NCBI GenBank assembly: GCA_020849095.1
Contig: JADLGX010000239.1
Location: 1-34,745, forward strand
DNA length: 34,745 nt
Origin: Candidatus Eiseniibacteriota bacterium
GTDB lineage: Bacteria > Eisenbacteria > RBG-16-71-46
Reading direction: 5' to 3'
Shown here: positions 19,205 to 27,410 of the stretch, piece by piece
Layout of the letters: every line of letters begins with the position of its first letter
Position numbering within the stretch: position 1 is the stretch's first letter
Program-made: the position numbers and the translations under genes
The notes under the pieces: generated by a model
The model's database searches: none
What the model was told of the DNA's origin: nothing
The model's input: the letters and a program-made list of their open reading frames with translations, nothing else

Positions 19205-20962
19205 TTAAGTGCGCCCGAAACGGCGGTGCAGTTCCTCGAGGTCGAGGCGCACGAACGTGGGGCGGCCGTGCGGGTCGCCGTGCGGCCGCGAGGTGGCGAA
19301 CAGCCGGTCCACCAGCGCGCGCATCTCCTCGCGCGACAGCGCGTCCCCCGCGCGCCAGGCGGCGTGGCAGGCGTGCGAGCAGGCGAGCCGCTCGACGAGC
19401 GAATCCTGCGCGGTCGGAACGCCCTCGCCGATGCCGTCGAGCACGTCCTGCAGCAGGCGGCCCGGATCCTCCACGCGCAGCCCCGAGGGCACGCCCTGGA
19501 TGACGACGGTCGGCGCGCTCAGCGGGGACAGGTCCCAGCCCAGCTGGCGAAGGTGCGGACCGACTTCGAGCAGCAAGTCGAACTGCGCCCGCGACAGATC
19601 CACGAGCGCCGGGAAGAGCAGGCCCTGCGCCGTGCCCTGCTGGCCCTCGAGCCGCGCCCGCGCCTCCTCGTACAGGATGCGCTCGTGCGCCGCATGCTGG
19701 TCCACGATCACCATGCCGCCGCGGACGGGCGCCAGGATGTAGGTGCGGTGCAGCTGCCAGAGTTCGGGCTCCGGCGCCGCCATGCGGGCGCTGACGTGAA
19801 CCCCCGCCCCGGCCGGGACCGGTTCGGTCGCGGTCGAAGCGGCGGCCGGAGCACTCAGCGGCAGGCCGAGCTGCGACTCGTCCACCATCGGGCGCTCACG
19901 AACCTGCTCCGCCCAGGCGGGCAGCGGATCCTCGGCCCCCTGGCGGCCGGGCACCACGGTGAACGGCGGATAGATGCTGGTGAGCGGCTGGGCGGCGGTG
20001 CCCGCGACGAAGGAGAAGACCAGATCGTCGTCGGCGAAGCGCACTTCGCGCTTGGTGGGATGCACGTTCACGTCGAGCCGCTCCGCCGGCACGTCGAGCC
20101 ACATCACGGCGCTCGGAAAGCGGCCGCCCGGCAGCAGGTTGCCGTACGCATGGCGAAGCGCCTGGGACAACGCCGGACTCTGCACCCAGCGCCCGTTGAC
20201 CAGGAACACCTGGCCTTCGCGCGTCGAGCGCGCGTGCTCCGGCAGGCCGAGCAGCAGGCCGAGCGTCATCCCGGAGCGCTCCCCGGTCGCCTCGAGCAAC
20301 TGTTCGGCGTGGCGCTGTCCCCAGATCTGCGCGGCGCGCTCGCGGCGCGTGGGCACCGCGCCCCAGTCGAACCGCTCGCGCTGGTCCACGACGAGCCGGA
20401 ACGCGGTCCCGGGCCGGGCCAGCGCGTAGCTCTCGATCATGCGGATCGCCGCGCGCAGCTCGCCGCCCGGCGAGTGCAGGAACTTGCGCCGCGCAGGAGT
20501 GTTGTAGAACAGGTCGCGCACTTCGACCGACGTTCCCGGAGCGCGTGCGGCAGCGCCCCTTTCCGTGACGGTGCCGCCGTCCACCGCGACGAACGAGGCC
20601 GCTTCGTGCCCGGCCGTGCGCGACGTGATGCGCATCCGGCTCACGGCGGCGATGCTCGGCATCGCCTCGCCGCGAAAACCCAGCGTCGCCAGCCGGTCGA
20701 GATCGTCGAGGGCGGACAGCTTGCTCGTCGCGTGGCGCTCGAGCGCCAGCTCGAGCTCTTCCGGCCCGATGCCCGAGCCGTCGTCCGCCACCGTGAAGGC
20801 CTGGTCGAGCGACTTCTCCACGCGCACTTCGACCGCGCGGGCTCCCGCGTCGAGCGCGTTCTCGAGCACTTCCTTGAGGGCGGACAGCGGCCGCTCGATG
20901 ACCTCGCCCGCCGCGATGCGGGAAGCGGTCTCGGGCGACAGCCGCAGGATGGGACGAGCCAA
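19205..20962 (-). CDS. mutL: DNA mismatch repair protein MutL
   Basis: RLSPETASRIAAGEVIERPLSALKEVLENALDAGARAVEV...DDGSGIGPEELELALERHATSKL...TLGFRGEAMPSIAAVSRM...GTSVEVRDLFYNTPARRKFL; C-terminal VDQHAAHERILYE. TTG start at 20962 with GGAGG upstream. Confidence 0.97.
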   Translation of the reverse strand: MARPILRLSPETASRIAAGEVIERPLSALKEVLENALDAGARAVEVRVEKSLDQAFTVADDGSGIGPEELELALERHATSKLSALDDLDRLATLGFRGEAMPSIAAVSRMRITSRTAGHEAASFVAVDGGTVTERGAAARAPGTSVEVRDLFYNTPARRKFLHSPGGELRAAIRMIESYALARPGTAFRLVVDQRERFDWGAVPTRRERAAQIWGQRHAEQLLEATGERSGMTLGLLLGLPEHARSTREGQVFLVNGRWVQSPALSQALRHAYGNLLPGGRFPSAVMWLDVPAERLDVNVHPTKREVRFADDDLVFSFVAGTAAQPLTSIYPPFTVVPGRQGAEDPLPAWAEQVRERPMVDESQLGLPLSAPAAASTATEPVPAGAGVHVSARMAAPEPELWQLHRTYILAPVRGGMVIVDQHAAHERILYEEARARLEGQQGTAQGLLFPALVDLSRAQFDLLLEVGPHLRQLGWDLSPLSAPTVVIQGVPSGLRVEDPGRLLQDVLDGIGEGVPTAQDSLVERLACSHACHAAWRAGDALSREEMRALVDRLFATSRPHGDPHGRPTFVRLDLEELHRRFGRT

Positions 20963-21005
20963 GGATCCTCCGGGCGGTCGCGGGATGGTGTCGCAGCTTC
21001 TCGCA

Positions 21006-21035
21006 GCAATACCGCCCGCGCTCGGCGGCGGTCAA
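21006..21035 (-). promoter_or_regulatory. Candidate promoter for mutL-miaA overlapping the thrC stop codon
   Basis: Minus strand TTGACC - 18 nt - TATTGC; the TGA stop of thrC lies inside the -35. Confidence 0.4.
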
Positions 21036-22345
21036 GCGGGAGCGCGCTCTCCCTCTCCGGCGGCGGCCCCTTCGCGAAGGCGGGCGGCCAGCAGCGCCGC
21101 GTCGGCCGGCAGCGGTTCGGCGCGCACCGGACGCTCGAGCAGCGCCGCGAGCGAAGCGGGCAGCGGCACACGCACGCCGAGCAGGGGTTCGACCAGGTCG
21201 AGGAACTTGGCCGGATGCGCGGTGGCCAGATACAGCCCGCACTCGCCCGGGCGCAGCGCACGGTCCAGCACGCGCCAGGCGACGGCCGCGTGCGGCTCCA
21301 CGACGTGACCCCGAGCGTGCAGCGCACGCATCGCCTGCTCGGTTTCGTGGTCGTCGCACGAACCCCAGCGCAGCGCCGAGCGAAGCGGCGCGAGGTCCCC
21401 TCCGAAGAGATGGCGGACACGCTCCCAGTTGCTCGGCGCGCCCACGTCCATGGCGCTGCTGTGCGTCGCCACGCTCTCACGCGCGCGGTACTCGCCGCTC
21501 TCGAGGTGATCGGGCACCGTTCGGTTGGCGTTGGTGGCGGCCACGATTGCCTCCACGGGCAGCCCGAGCGCGCGCGCGTACAGGCCGGCGCAGAGGTTCC
21601 CGAAGTTCCCGCTCGGCACCGAGATCACGACCGGCCGTCCCGGCTGCGCCTCGCGCACGCGCGCGACGCCCTCGAAGTAGTACGGCACCTGCGCCAGCAG
21701 CCGCGCGATGTTGATGCTGTTCGCGCTCGTCAGCCCCAGGTCGGCCGCCAGCCGATCGTCGGCGAAGCAAGCGCGCACCATGCGCTGGCAATCGTCGAAT
21801 GAGCCGTCGACCGCGAAGGCGCGCGTGTTGCCCCCCAGACATGCCAGTTGGCGCTCCTGCAGAGGAGTGACCCGGCCGCGCGGATACAGCACCGCCACGC
21901 TCACGCCGGCGCGGCCCAGGAACGCGGCGGCCGCCGCCGCGCCCGTGTCGCCGCTCGTCGCCGTCAGGACGGTGCGCGGTCCCGTGGCCGAAGCGCTCAC
22001 GACGCGCGCCAGGAAGCGCGCGCCGAAATCCTTGAACGCCAGCGACGGCCCGTGGAAAAGCTCGAGCGCGTGCGTGCTTCCCTCCACCGCCGTGACCCGC
22101 ACGGGAAAATCGAACGCCTCGCGGACCAGCGCGTCGAGCGCGGAGCGCTCCCACTCGTCGCCGAGCAAACGGCACAGGATCTCGCAGGAACGCTCGGCCC
22201 ACGGCAGGTCGAGCAGCGCCGGCACGTCGTCCCAGCGCGGCAGTGATGCGGGCACCCAGAGCCCGCCGTCGGCCGGGGCGTGCCCGAGCGCCGCGGCGGC
22301 GAAGGTCGTGGTGTGGCGCGCGTCGCGCGTGCTGACGAGTCTCAT
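21032..22345 (-). CDS. thrC: Threonine synthase
   Basis: [36 protein letters not shown]...FHGPSLAFKDFGARFLARV...VLTATSGDTGAAAAAAFLG...ANSINIARLLAQVPYYFEG...VPSGNFGNLCAGLYARALGLP. Confidence 0.96.
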   Translation of the reverse strand: MRLVSTRDARHTTTFAAAALGHAPADGGLWVPASLPRWDDVPALLDLPWAERSCEILCRLLGDEWERSALDALVREAFDFPVRVTAVEGSTHALELFHGPSLAFKDFGARFLARVVSASATGPRTVLTATSGDTGAAAAAAFLGRAGVSVAVLYPRGRVTPLQERQLACLGGNTRAFAVDGSFDDCQRMVRACFADDRLAADLGLTSANSINIARLLAQVPYYFEGVARVREAQPGRPVVISVPSGNFGNLCAGLYARALGLPVEAIVAATNANRTVPDHLESGEYRARESVATHSSAMDVGAPSNWERVRHLFGGDLAPLRSALRWGSCDDHETEQAMRALHARGHVVEPHAAVAWRVLDRALRPGECGLYLATAHPAKFLDLVEPLLGVRVPLPASLAALLERPVRAEPLPADAALLAARLREGAAAGEGERAPA

Positions 22346-23277
22346 GCGTCCTCGGTCAGGCGCGCGCCGCGCCGGTCGAGCACGCATTCGCGCACTTCCG
22401 CCGCGATGCCCGCCTCGCTCCACGCCCTCGTCATGGCCTCGCCCACGCCGGCCGAATCGCCCGCCGGGGCCAGCGCGAGCATCGCGGGGCCCGCGCCCGA
22501 AAAGCTGCATCCCCACGCGCCGGCTTCCCCTGCCGCGCGCTGGACCGCCGCGAACCCCGGCACCAGCGCCGCGCGATGCGGCTCCGCGATGCCGTCCACG
22601 AGCGCGCCGCGAAAACGCTCGCGATCGCCCGAATGCAGCGCATGCACGAGCGTGGCCAGCCGCTGCGCGTGAAGCAGCGCATCGGGCAGCGAAAGCGCGG
22701 CGGGCAGCACCGCCCGCGCCGCCCGCGTCTCCAGCAGCAGCGCGGGGCTGGCGATCACGAACCGCAGCTCGTCGAAGAACGGCAGCGCCGTCGCGCTCCC
22801 GTCCGCGTGCACCAAGCGCAGGCCGCCGAGCAGGGCCGGCGCCACGTTGTCCAGGTGAAGCGCGCCGGATGCGTCGCTCTCGGCATCGCCCGCGGCGGCC
22901 AGCAGCACGTCGTCGGACAGCGACAGGCCCAGCGCGCCGTCGAGCGCGCGCAGCAGGGCCACGATGCTCGCGCTGCTCGAGCCCACCCCGCTACCCACGG
23001 GCAGCCCCTTGGTGAGCCGCACCCGGAACGCCGGCAGTTCGACACGCGCGCGCCTCGCCAGCGCGTCGGCCGCGCGCCACACCAGGTTCTCCGTGCCCGC
23101 CGGCAGCTGGTGCGCGAACGGTCCGTCGCAATCGAGCGAGCGCGCCGCGGCGGGCGTGAGTTCGACGAAGTCGCCCCAGCGCTCGCCGCTGACCGGGGCC
23201 AGCGCCGCCCCGAGTGTGTCGAACCCGGCGATGACGTTGCCGCAGCTGGCCGGGCCGAACGCGCGCGCGGGGATCAC
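22342..23277 (-). CDS. thrB: Homoserine kinase (GHMP family)
   Basis: [23 protein letters not shown]...[29 protein letters not shown]...[11 protein letters not shown]...[17 protein letters not shown] start overlaps thrA stop; 3' end overlaps thrC start (ATGA). Confidence 0.95.
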   Translation of the reverse strand: MIPARAFGPASCGNVIAGFDTLGAALAPVSGERWGDFVELTPAAARSLDCDGPFAHQLPAGTENLVWRAADALARRARVELPAFRVRLTKGLPVGSGVGSSSASIVALLRALDGALGLSLSDDVLLAAAGDAESDASGALHLDNVAPALLGGLRLVHADGSATALPFFDELRFVIASPALLLETRAARAVLPAALSLPDALLHAQRLATLVHALHSGDRERFRGALVDGIAEPHRAALVPGFAAVQRAAGEAGAWGCSFSGAGPAMLALAPAGDSAGVGEAMTRAWSEAGIAAEVRECVLDRRGARLTEDA

Positions 23278-25757
23278 GGCTGCCCCCACGGCACGAGCCG
23301 CATGACGTCGGCCAGCACTCCGGCCGCCGTCACCTCGGCGCCCGCCCCGTAGCCGCGCACGACCAGCGGCCGCGGGCTGTAGGCCGCGCTCGTGATGCTG
23401 ATGGCGTTCTCGCCGCCCCGAACCGCGGCGAGCGGGTGCGTCGCGTCCACCGCCACGGGCCCCACCGCGCACCGCCCTCCCTCGACGAGCGCGACGAAGC
23501 GCAGCACTTCCCCCGCGGCGGCGAGGGCGGCGACACGCGCGGCCACCTCGGCGTCGGCCGACGGCAGCCTGGCGAGGAACTCTTCGACCGTGCCGCTCGC
23601 GTCGAACAAAGGGGGCAATAGCCCCTCCAGCGCGACATCGGACAGCTCGAGCGGAGCGCCCAGCTCGCGCGCGAGCACCAGCGCCTTGCGCGCCACGTCG
23701 AGTCCGCTCAGGTCCACGCGCGGATCGGGCTCGGTGTACCCGGCTTCGCGCGCGCGGGCCACCGCCTCGCTCAGCGGAACCCCGTCCTGCAGGAGGCCGA
23801 GGACGTACGAAAGCGTGCCGCTCAGGACCCCCTCGATACGGATCACCTCGTCGCCGCCGGCCAGCAGGTCATGAAGCGGACCGATCACCGGCAGGCCCGC
23901 TCCCACGTTCGTCTCGTAGTGGAACCGCCTGCGACGGAGACGCAGCCGCTCGCGCAGGTCGCGATATCGCGGCAGCGGCCCGCTGTTGAGCAGCTTGCTT
24001 GCGCTCACCACGTGCATGCCGGAATCCACGAAATCGCCGTAACGCTGCGCGAGGGAGTCGGCGCTGGTGCAGTCCACGAGCACGGGAGTCGGCGGACGGC
24101 GTTTGCGCACGTCCGTGAGAAGGGACTCGGGATCGAACGGTGGCGCGCCCTCGAGCGCCGCCATCGCATCCCGGGGCACGAGGCTGCGCGGCGCGATGCG
24201 GCAGCGGCGCGAATCCGCGACGGCGCACAGCCTCAGGTCCACGCCGCGCTCGCGCCAGCGCTCCGCCGAGCGTTCCAACTGTGCGAGGAACTGCCGGCCC
24301 ACCAGACCGACGCCGACGAGGTACACGTCCACACGCTGCGCCGTGTCGAAGAAGCGCGCGTGCACGGCAGGCAGGGCGCGCACCCCCTCCTCCTCGGTGA
24401 CGACGGCCGAGATGGATCGCTCGCTGGAACCCTGCGCGATCGCGACCACGTTGCAACCCAGGTCGCCGAGCGCGCCGAAGAGCGCGGCCGCCACGCCCGG
24501 GCGGTGGCGCATGCCGTCGCCCACGAGGCTGAGGACGGCCAGCCCGGCGAGCGGCTCGACCGATTCGACGAGCGAAAGCGCTCGCTCGCGCGCGAACTCG
24601 TCGTCCAGGGCGCGAACGGCTTCGTCGCGGTCGGCGGTGCGGATGCCCAGCGAGATGGCGCACTCGCTCGAGGCCTGCGTGATCAGTAGCACGTTGATGC
24701 CGCACCGCGCCAGCGACGAGAAGACGCGGGCCGCGACTCCGGGAAGGCCGGGCATGCCCGGGCCGCTCAGCGTCAGCAGCGTGACGTCGCGAAGCAGCGT
24801 GAGTCCGCGCGCCAGGTGCGGGCTGGCGGGCGCGTGCCCGGTGATGAGCGTGCCCTCGCCGTCCGGAGCGAACGTGTTGCGCACGCGGACGGGAATGCCG
24901 GGATCGCGCACCGGGGCGAGCGTGCGCGGGTGCAGCACCTTGGCGCCGAAATGCGCCAGCTCCATGGTCTCGTCGTAGCTCAACGCGCTCAGCCGCATCG
25001 CGTCCGGCACGAGCCGGGGATCGGCGGTGAAGACGCCGTCCACGTCGGTCCAGATCTCGAGCAGCGCCGCCTCGACTGCCGCCGCGGCGAGCGCGGCCGA
25101 AAGATCCGACCCGCCGCGCCCGAGCAGCGCGATCCGCCCGCTCTCGTCCCCGCCGTAGAATCCGGGCAAGAGCGCGAGATCGCGCCCCGAGCGCTTCCAC
25201 TCCGAGAACCGCTCGCGCAGGGCGCCGGGCAGCGCGGTCGCTTCGAGCAGGGATCCCGTGCACGGGATGTATTCGCACGGATCCAGATCGTCGTGTTCCA
25301 GGCCGCGCTTCTGCAGGATGTGGGAAAGCAGCGCGCAGGAGGCGCGCTCGCCCGCCGAGGCGATCCTCGCGTGGGTCTGGGGCGGGCACACCCCGAGCGC
25401 GCGCACCCCGGCCAGCAGCCGGCCCACTTCGTCGCCGAGCCCCTCGAGCAGCGAGCGCATCGCCTGCGTCGGGAAGCCGTCCGCCATCCCGATCTGGTCG
25501 AACATCAGCAGGTGCCAGCGGCCGAACGCATCCGCTGCTCTGTCGTCTTCCCCCTTCACCGCCGCGGAGATGCCGTCCAGGAGCCGGTTCGTGACTCCCT
25601 CCATCGCGCTCGCCACGACGATCACGCGCGACTCGGCCAGCGCCTCCTCGATCAGGCCGGCGACCGCGGTCATGCGCTCGGTGGAGCCCACCGAAGTGCC
25701 GCCGAACTTCATGACGCGAACGGGACGGCGGGCGTCGCGCTTGCGCTGCGTCGTCAT
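23274..25757 (-). CDS. thrA: Bifunctional aspartokinase / homoserine dehydrogenase
   Basis: [29 protein letters not shown]...[41 protein letters not shown]...ACT regions...[17 protein letters not shown]...[36 protein letters not shown]...[47 protein letters not shown] 6 nt before ATG 25757. Confidence 0.97.
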   Translation of the reverse strand: MTTQRKRDARRPVRVMKFGGTSVGSTERMTAVAGLIEEALAESRVIVVASAMEGVTNRLLDGISAAVKGEDDRAADAFGRWHLLMFDQIGMADGFPTQAMRSLLEGLGDEVGRLLAGVRALGVCPPQTHARIASAGERASCALLSHILQKRGLEHDDLDPCEYIPCTGSLLEATALPGALRERFSEWKRSGRDLALLPGFYGGDESGRIALLGRGGSDLSAALAAAAVEAALLEIWTDVDGVFTADPRLVPDAMRLSALSYDETMELAHFGAKVLHPRTLAPVRDPGIPVRVRNTFAPDGEGTLITGHAPASPHLARGLTLLRDVTLLTLSGPGMPGLPGVAARVFSSLARCGINVLLITQASSECAISLGIRTADRDEAVRALDDEFARERALSLVESVEPLAGLAVLSLVGDGMRHRPGVAAALFGALGDLGCNVVAIAQGSSERSISAVVTEEEGVRALPAVHARFFDTAQRVDVYLVGVGLVGRQFLAQLERSAERWRERGVDLRLCAVADSRRCRIAPRSLVPRDAMAALEGAPPFDPESLLTDVRKRRPPTPVLVDCTSADSLAQRYGDFVDSGMHVVSASKLLNSGPLPRYRDLRERLRLRRRRFHYETNVGAGLPVIGPLHDLLAGGDEVIRIEGVLSGTLSYVLGLLQDGVPLSEAVARAREAGYTEPDPRVDLSGLDVARKALVLARELGAPLELSDVALEGLLPPLFDASGTVEEFLARLPSADAEVAARVAALAAAGEVLRFVALVEGGRCAVGPVAVDATHPLAAVRGGENAISITSAAYSPRPLVVRGYGAGAEVTAAGVLADVMRLVPWGQP

Positions 25758-25772
25758 GGAGCGCTCCGATCG

Positions 25773-25806
25773 AAAAACGAGAGGCCCCGCCGGTTCGGCG
25801 GGGCCT
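25773..25806 (-). terminator. Rho-independent terminator/attenuator in the thrA leader
   Basis: Minus strand AGGCCCCGCCG-AAC-CGGCGGGGCCT (perfect 11-bp stem) CTCG TTTTT; T5 tract ends 15 nt before thrA ATG and lies between promoter and gene. Confidence 0.88.
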
Positions 25807-25837
25807 GCGAAGGATGAAGCGGGGAATCGCGCAGGCG

Positions 25838-25909
25838 CTATGCCGGACCGCAACCGGACGAGAAGTCCGGCGTCGTCGTGAGCGTGCGCGTCGACCCGAG
25901 TGCGTTCAT
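25838..25909 (-). CDS. Candidate threonine-rich leader peptide of the thrABC attenuator (thrL-like)
   Basis: ATG AAC GCA CTC GGG TCG ACG CGC ACG CTC ACG ACG ACG CCG GAC TTC TCG TCC GGT TGC GGT CCG GCA TAG = [23 protein letters not shown]. Five Thr in residues 7-13, upstream of a terminator preceding thrA. Not in the ORF track (too short). Confidence 0.85.
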   Translation of the reverse strand: MNALGSTRTLTTTPDFSSGCGPA

Positions 25910-25915
25910 GCGGAA

Positions 25916-25945
25916 ACCGTACGCCGCCGCACGAACGGCCGTCAA
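25916..25945 (-). promoter_or_regulatory. Candidate sigma-70 promoter for the thr leader/operon
   Basis: Minus strand TTGACG - 18 nt - TACGGT in the 44-nt gap between the upstream gene's stop (25954) and the leader ATG (25909). Confidence 0.6.
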
Positions 25946-25953
25946 CGATTCGT

Positions 25954-27285
25954 TCACGGCACGATCCAATCGTGGGCCGCGGCGAGGAACGCCTCAGCGT
26001 CCTCCGGGCCGGCCATGGTGACGCAATGGTCCACGATCGCGGGTGCGGGCGTGCCGTCCGCCTGCTCGCGCCACGCCTCGTCCCACAGCGTCAGCAGACG
26101 GCGGCGCAGGTGGGTGAAGCCGTCGGGCGAACCGGCCGTGAGCAGCAGGATGCTGAGCGGTTGCGTCTGGGAAAGACAGTCCGTGTCGCGGACCTGCGGC
26201 GGCAGCGCGGCGCACAGCTTCTGCACGGCGGCCGGGCAGTCCGGGAAGTCGATGCGATGGAGTTCGAACCGCATCCGGTCGTGCCGGTTGCGCTCGAGCG
26301 CCAGCTCGAGGCGCTTGCGGAACTCGGAGGCGGGCAGCCATCCGGTCTCGCGCAGCGGGGTGTAGGGGAATGACGTGCCGGCGCGTTCGCGGTCCTCCTC
26401 GTCCCAGGTGGAACGCAGGTCCTCGACCATGCTCTGCCACTGCCCCATCCCCTGCTCGGGATCGATCGCGGCCACGGCGAGCACGCCGCGGCGCTGAGTC
26501 GTGCGGAACGGCCAGGCGCCCCAGGTGCGGCCCTTGCCGGGTTCCGACAGCCGGGTGACCACCTGCGGAGTGCCCAGCTCGCTGGCGAGGTCCACGAGCC
26601 CGCGCAGCAGCTTGTCCTCGGGACCCACCTGGGCGACCAGCTGCAGCGGCCCGGTGTCGCCCGCGTGGAGTTCGGCCGTGCCGGCGCCCGAGGTGCCCAC
26701 GAGATCCTTGAGCGCGGCTTCGAGCCGGGCGCGGGATTCGACCGAGGGAAAATCGTCGAGCGACGTGACGCGCCAGTGCGGTTCGGAGGGCTCCGGCACG
26801 GGCGCCATGGCCACGGGCGCGTCGGCGCCGAGGTCGGGCAGCGCGTGCTCGAGCAGCGCGTCGTAGTCGGTGCCGCCCAGCGTGTGCTCGAGCGTCGCGG
26901 CGTGCAGCGCCAGCGGAGCCTCGATCGCCGGGGAATCCTCCTCGTGCTCCGCCGTGCCGCGCATGAACTCCTGCGGCGTCTGGGTGGGCGTGCCGAGCGC
27001 CAGCAGCAGGCTCTCCAGCTGGGTGCGCCGGGAGCTGCGTTCGCCGACGATCGCGAGGTCGAAGATCTCGCGCGTCAGGTCGGCCAGGTCGAGCGTGCGC
27101 GGAATGCCGCACAGCTCGGCCACCCGGACTCCCGGGTCGTGGACGCGCTCACCGGCCACCAGCCGCACCGAGACTCCGGGGCGCTTCAGCAGCTCGGGCA
27201 GAAGGTCCGCGTCCTGCCAGTCGAAGTCGATCAGGACGACTCGACGAGGCATCTCGTGCGCGTGCTCCGTGGTATGGGTCGCCAT
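25954..27285 (-). CDS. Uncharacterised protein: N-terminal Rossmann-like segment, C-terminal degenerate GGDEF/GAF-like region
   Basis: [81 protein letters not shown]...; C-term [30 protein letters not shown]...[21 protein letters not shown] resembles the GGDEF scaffold but has no GGDEF motif. Confidence 0.7.
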   Translation of the reverse strand: MATHTTEHAHEMPRRVVLIDFDWQDADLLPELLKRPGVSVRLVAGERVHDPGVRVAELCGIPRTLDLADLTREIFDLAIVGERSSRRTQLESLLLALGTPTQTPQEFMRGTAEHEEDSPAIEAPLALHAATLEHTLGGTDYDALLEHALPDLGADAPVAMAPVPEPSEPHWRVTSLDDFPSVESRARLEAALKDLVGTSGAGTAELHAGDTGPLQLVAQVGPEDKLLRGLVDLASELGTPQVVTRLSEPGKGRTWGAWPFRTTQRRGVLAVAAIDPEQGMGQWQSMVEDLRSTWDEEDRERAGTSFPYTPLRETGWLPASEFRKRLELALERNRHDRMRFELHRIDFPDCPAAVQKLCAALPPQVRDTDCLSQTQPLSILLLTAGSPDGFTHLRRRLLTLWDEAWREQADGTPAPAIVDHCVTMAGPEDAEAFLAAAHDWIVP

Positions 27286-27370
27286 GCTCGGGGGTGGGAA
27301 AGGGTGGGTATCGAGGGCTCGACCCCTACCATCGGCACCCCGGCCCGCCGACGTGAGTCCGACTTCTCGG

Positions 27371-27403
27371 TCGAAGGGCGGCCTCGGAACGGCCGCCCTT
27401 CGA
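27371..27403 (-). terminator. Terminator-like hairpin downstream of the SurA/PpiD-type PPIase gene
   Basis: Perfect 13-bp stem tcgaagggcggcc-tcggaac-ggccgcccttcga; no T tract on the minus strand, so intrinsic termination is uncertain. Confidence 0.5.
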
Positions 27404-27410
27404 CCGCGCC

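Noticed and set aside
18335-21802. 1155-aa + strand ORF across miaA, mutL and thrC
   Set aside because: Antisense shadow spanning three conserved genes; Arg/His/Ala/Gln-rich with no recognisable motif.
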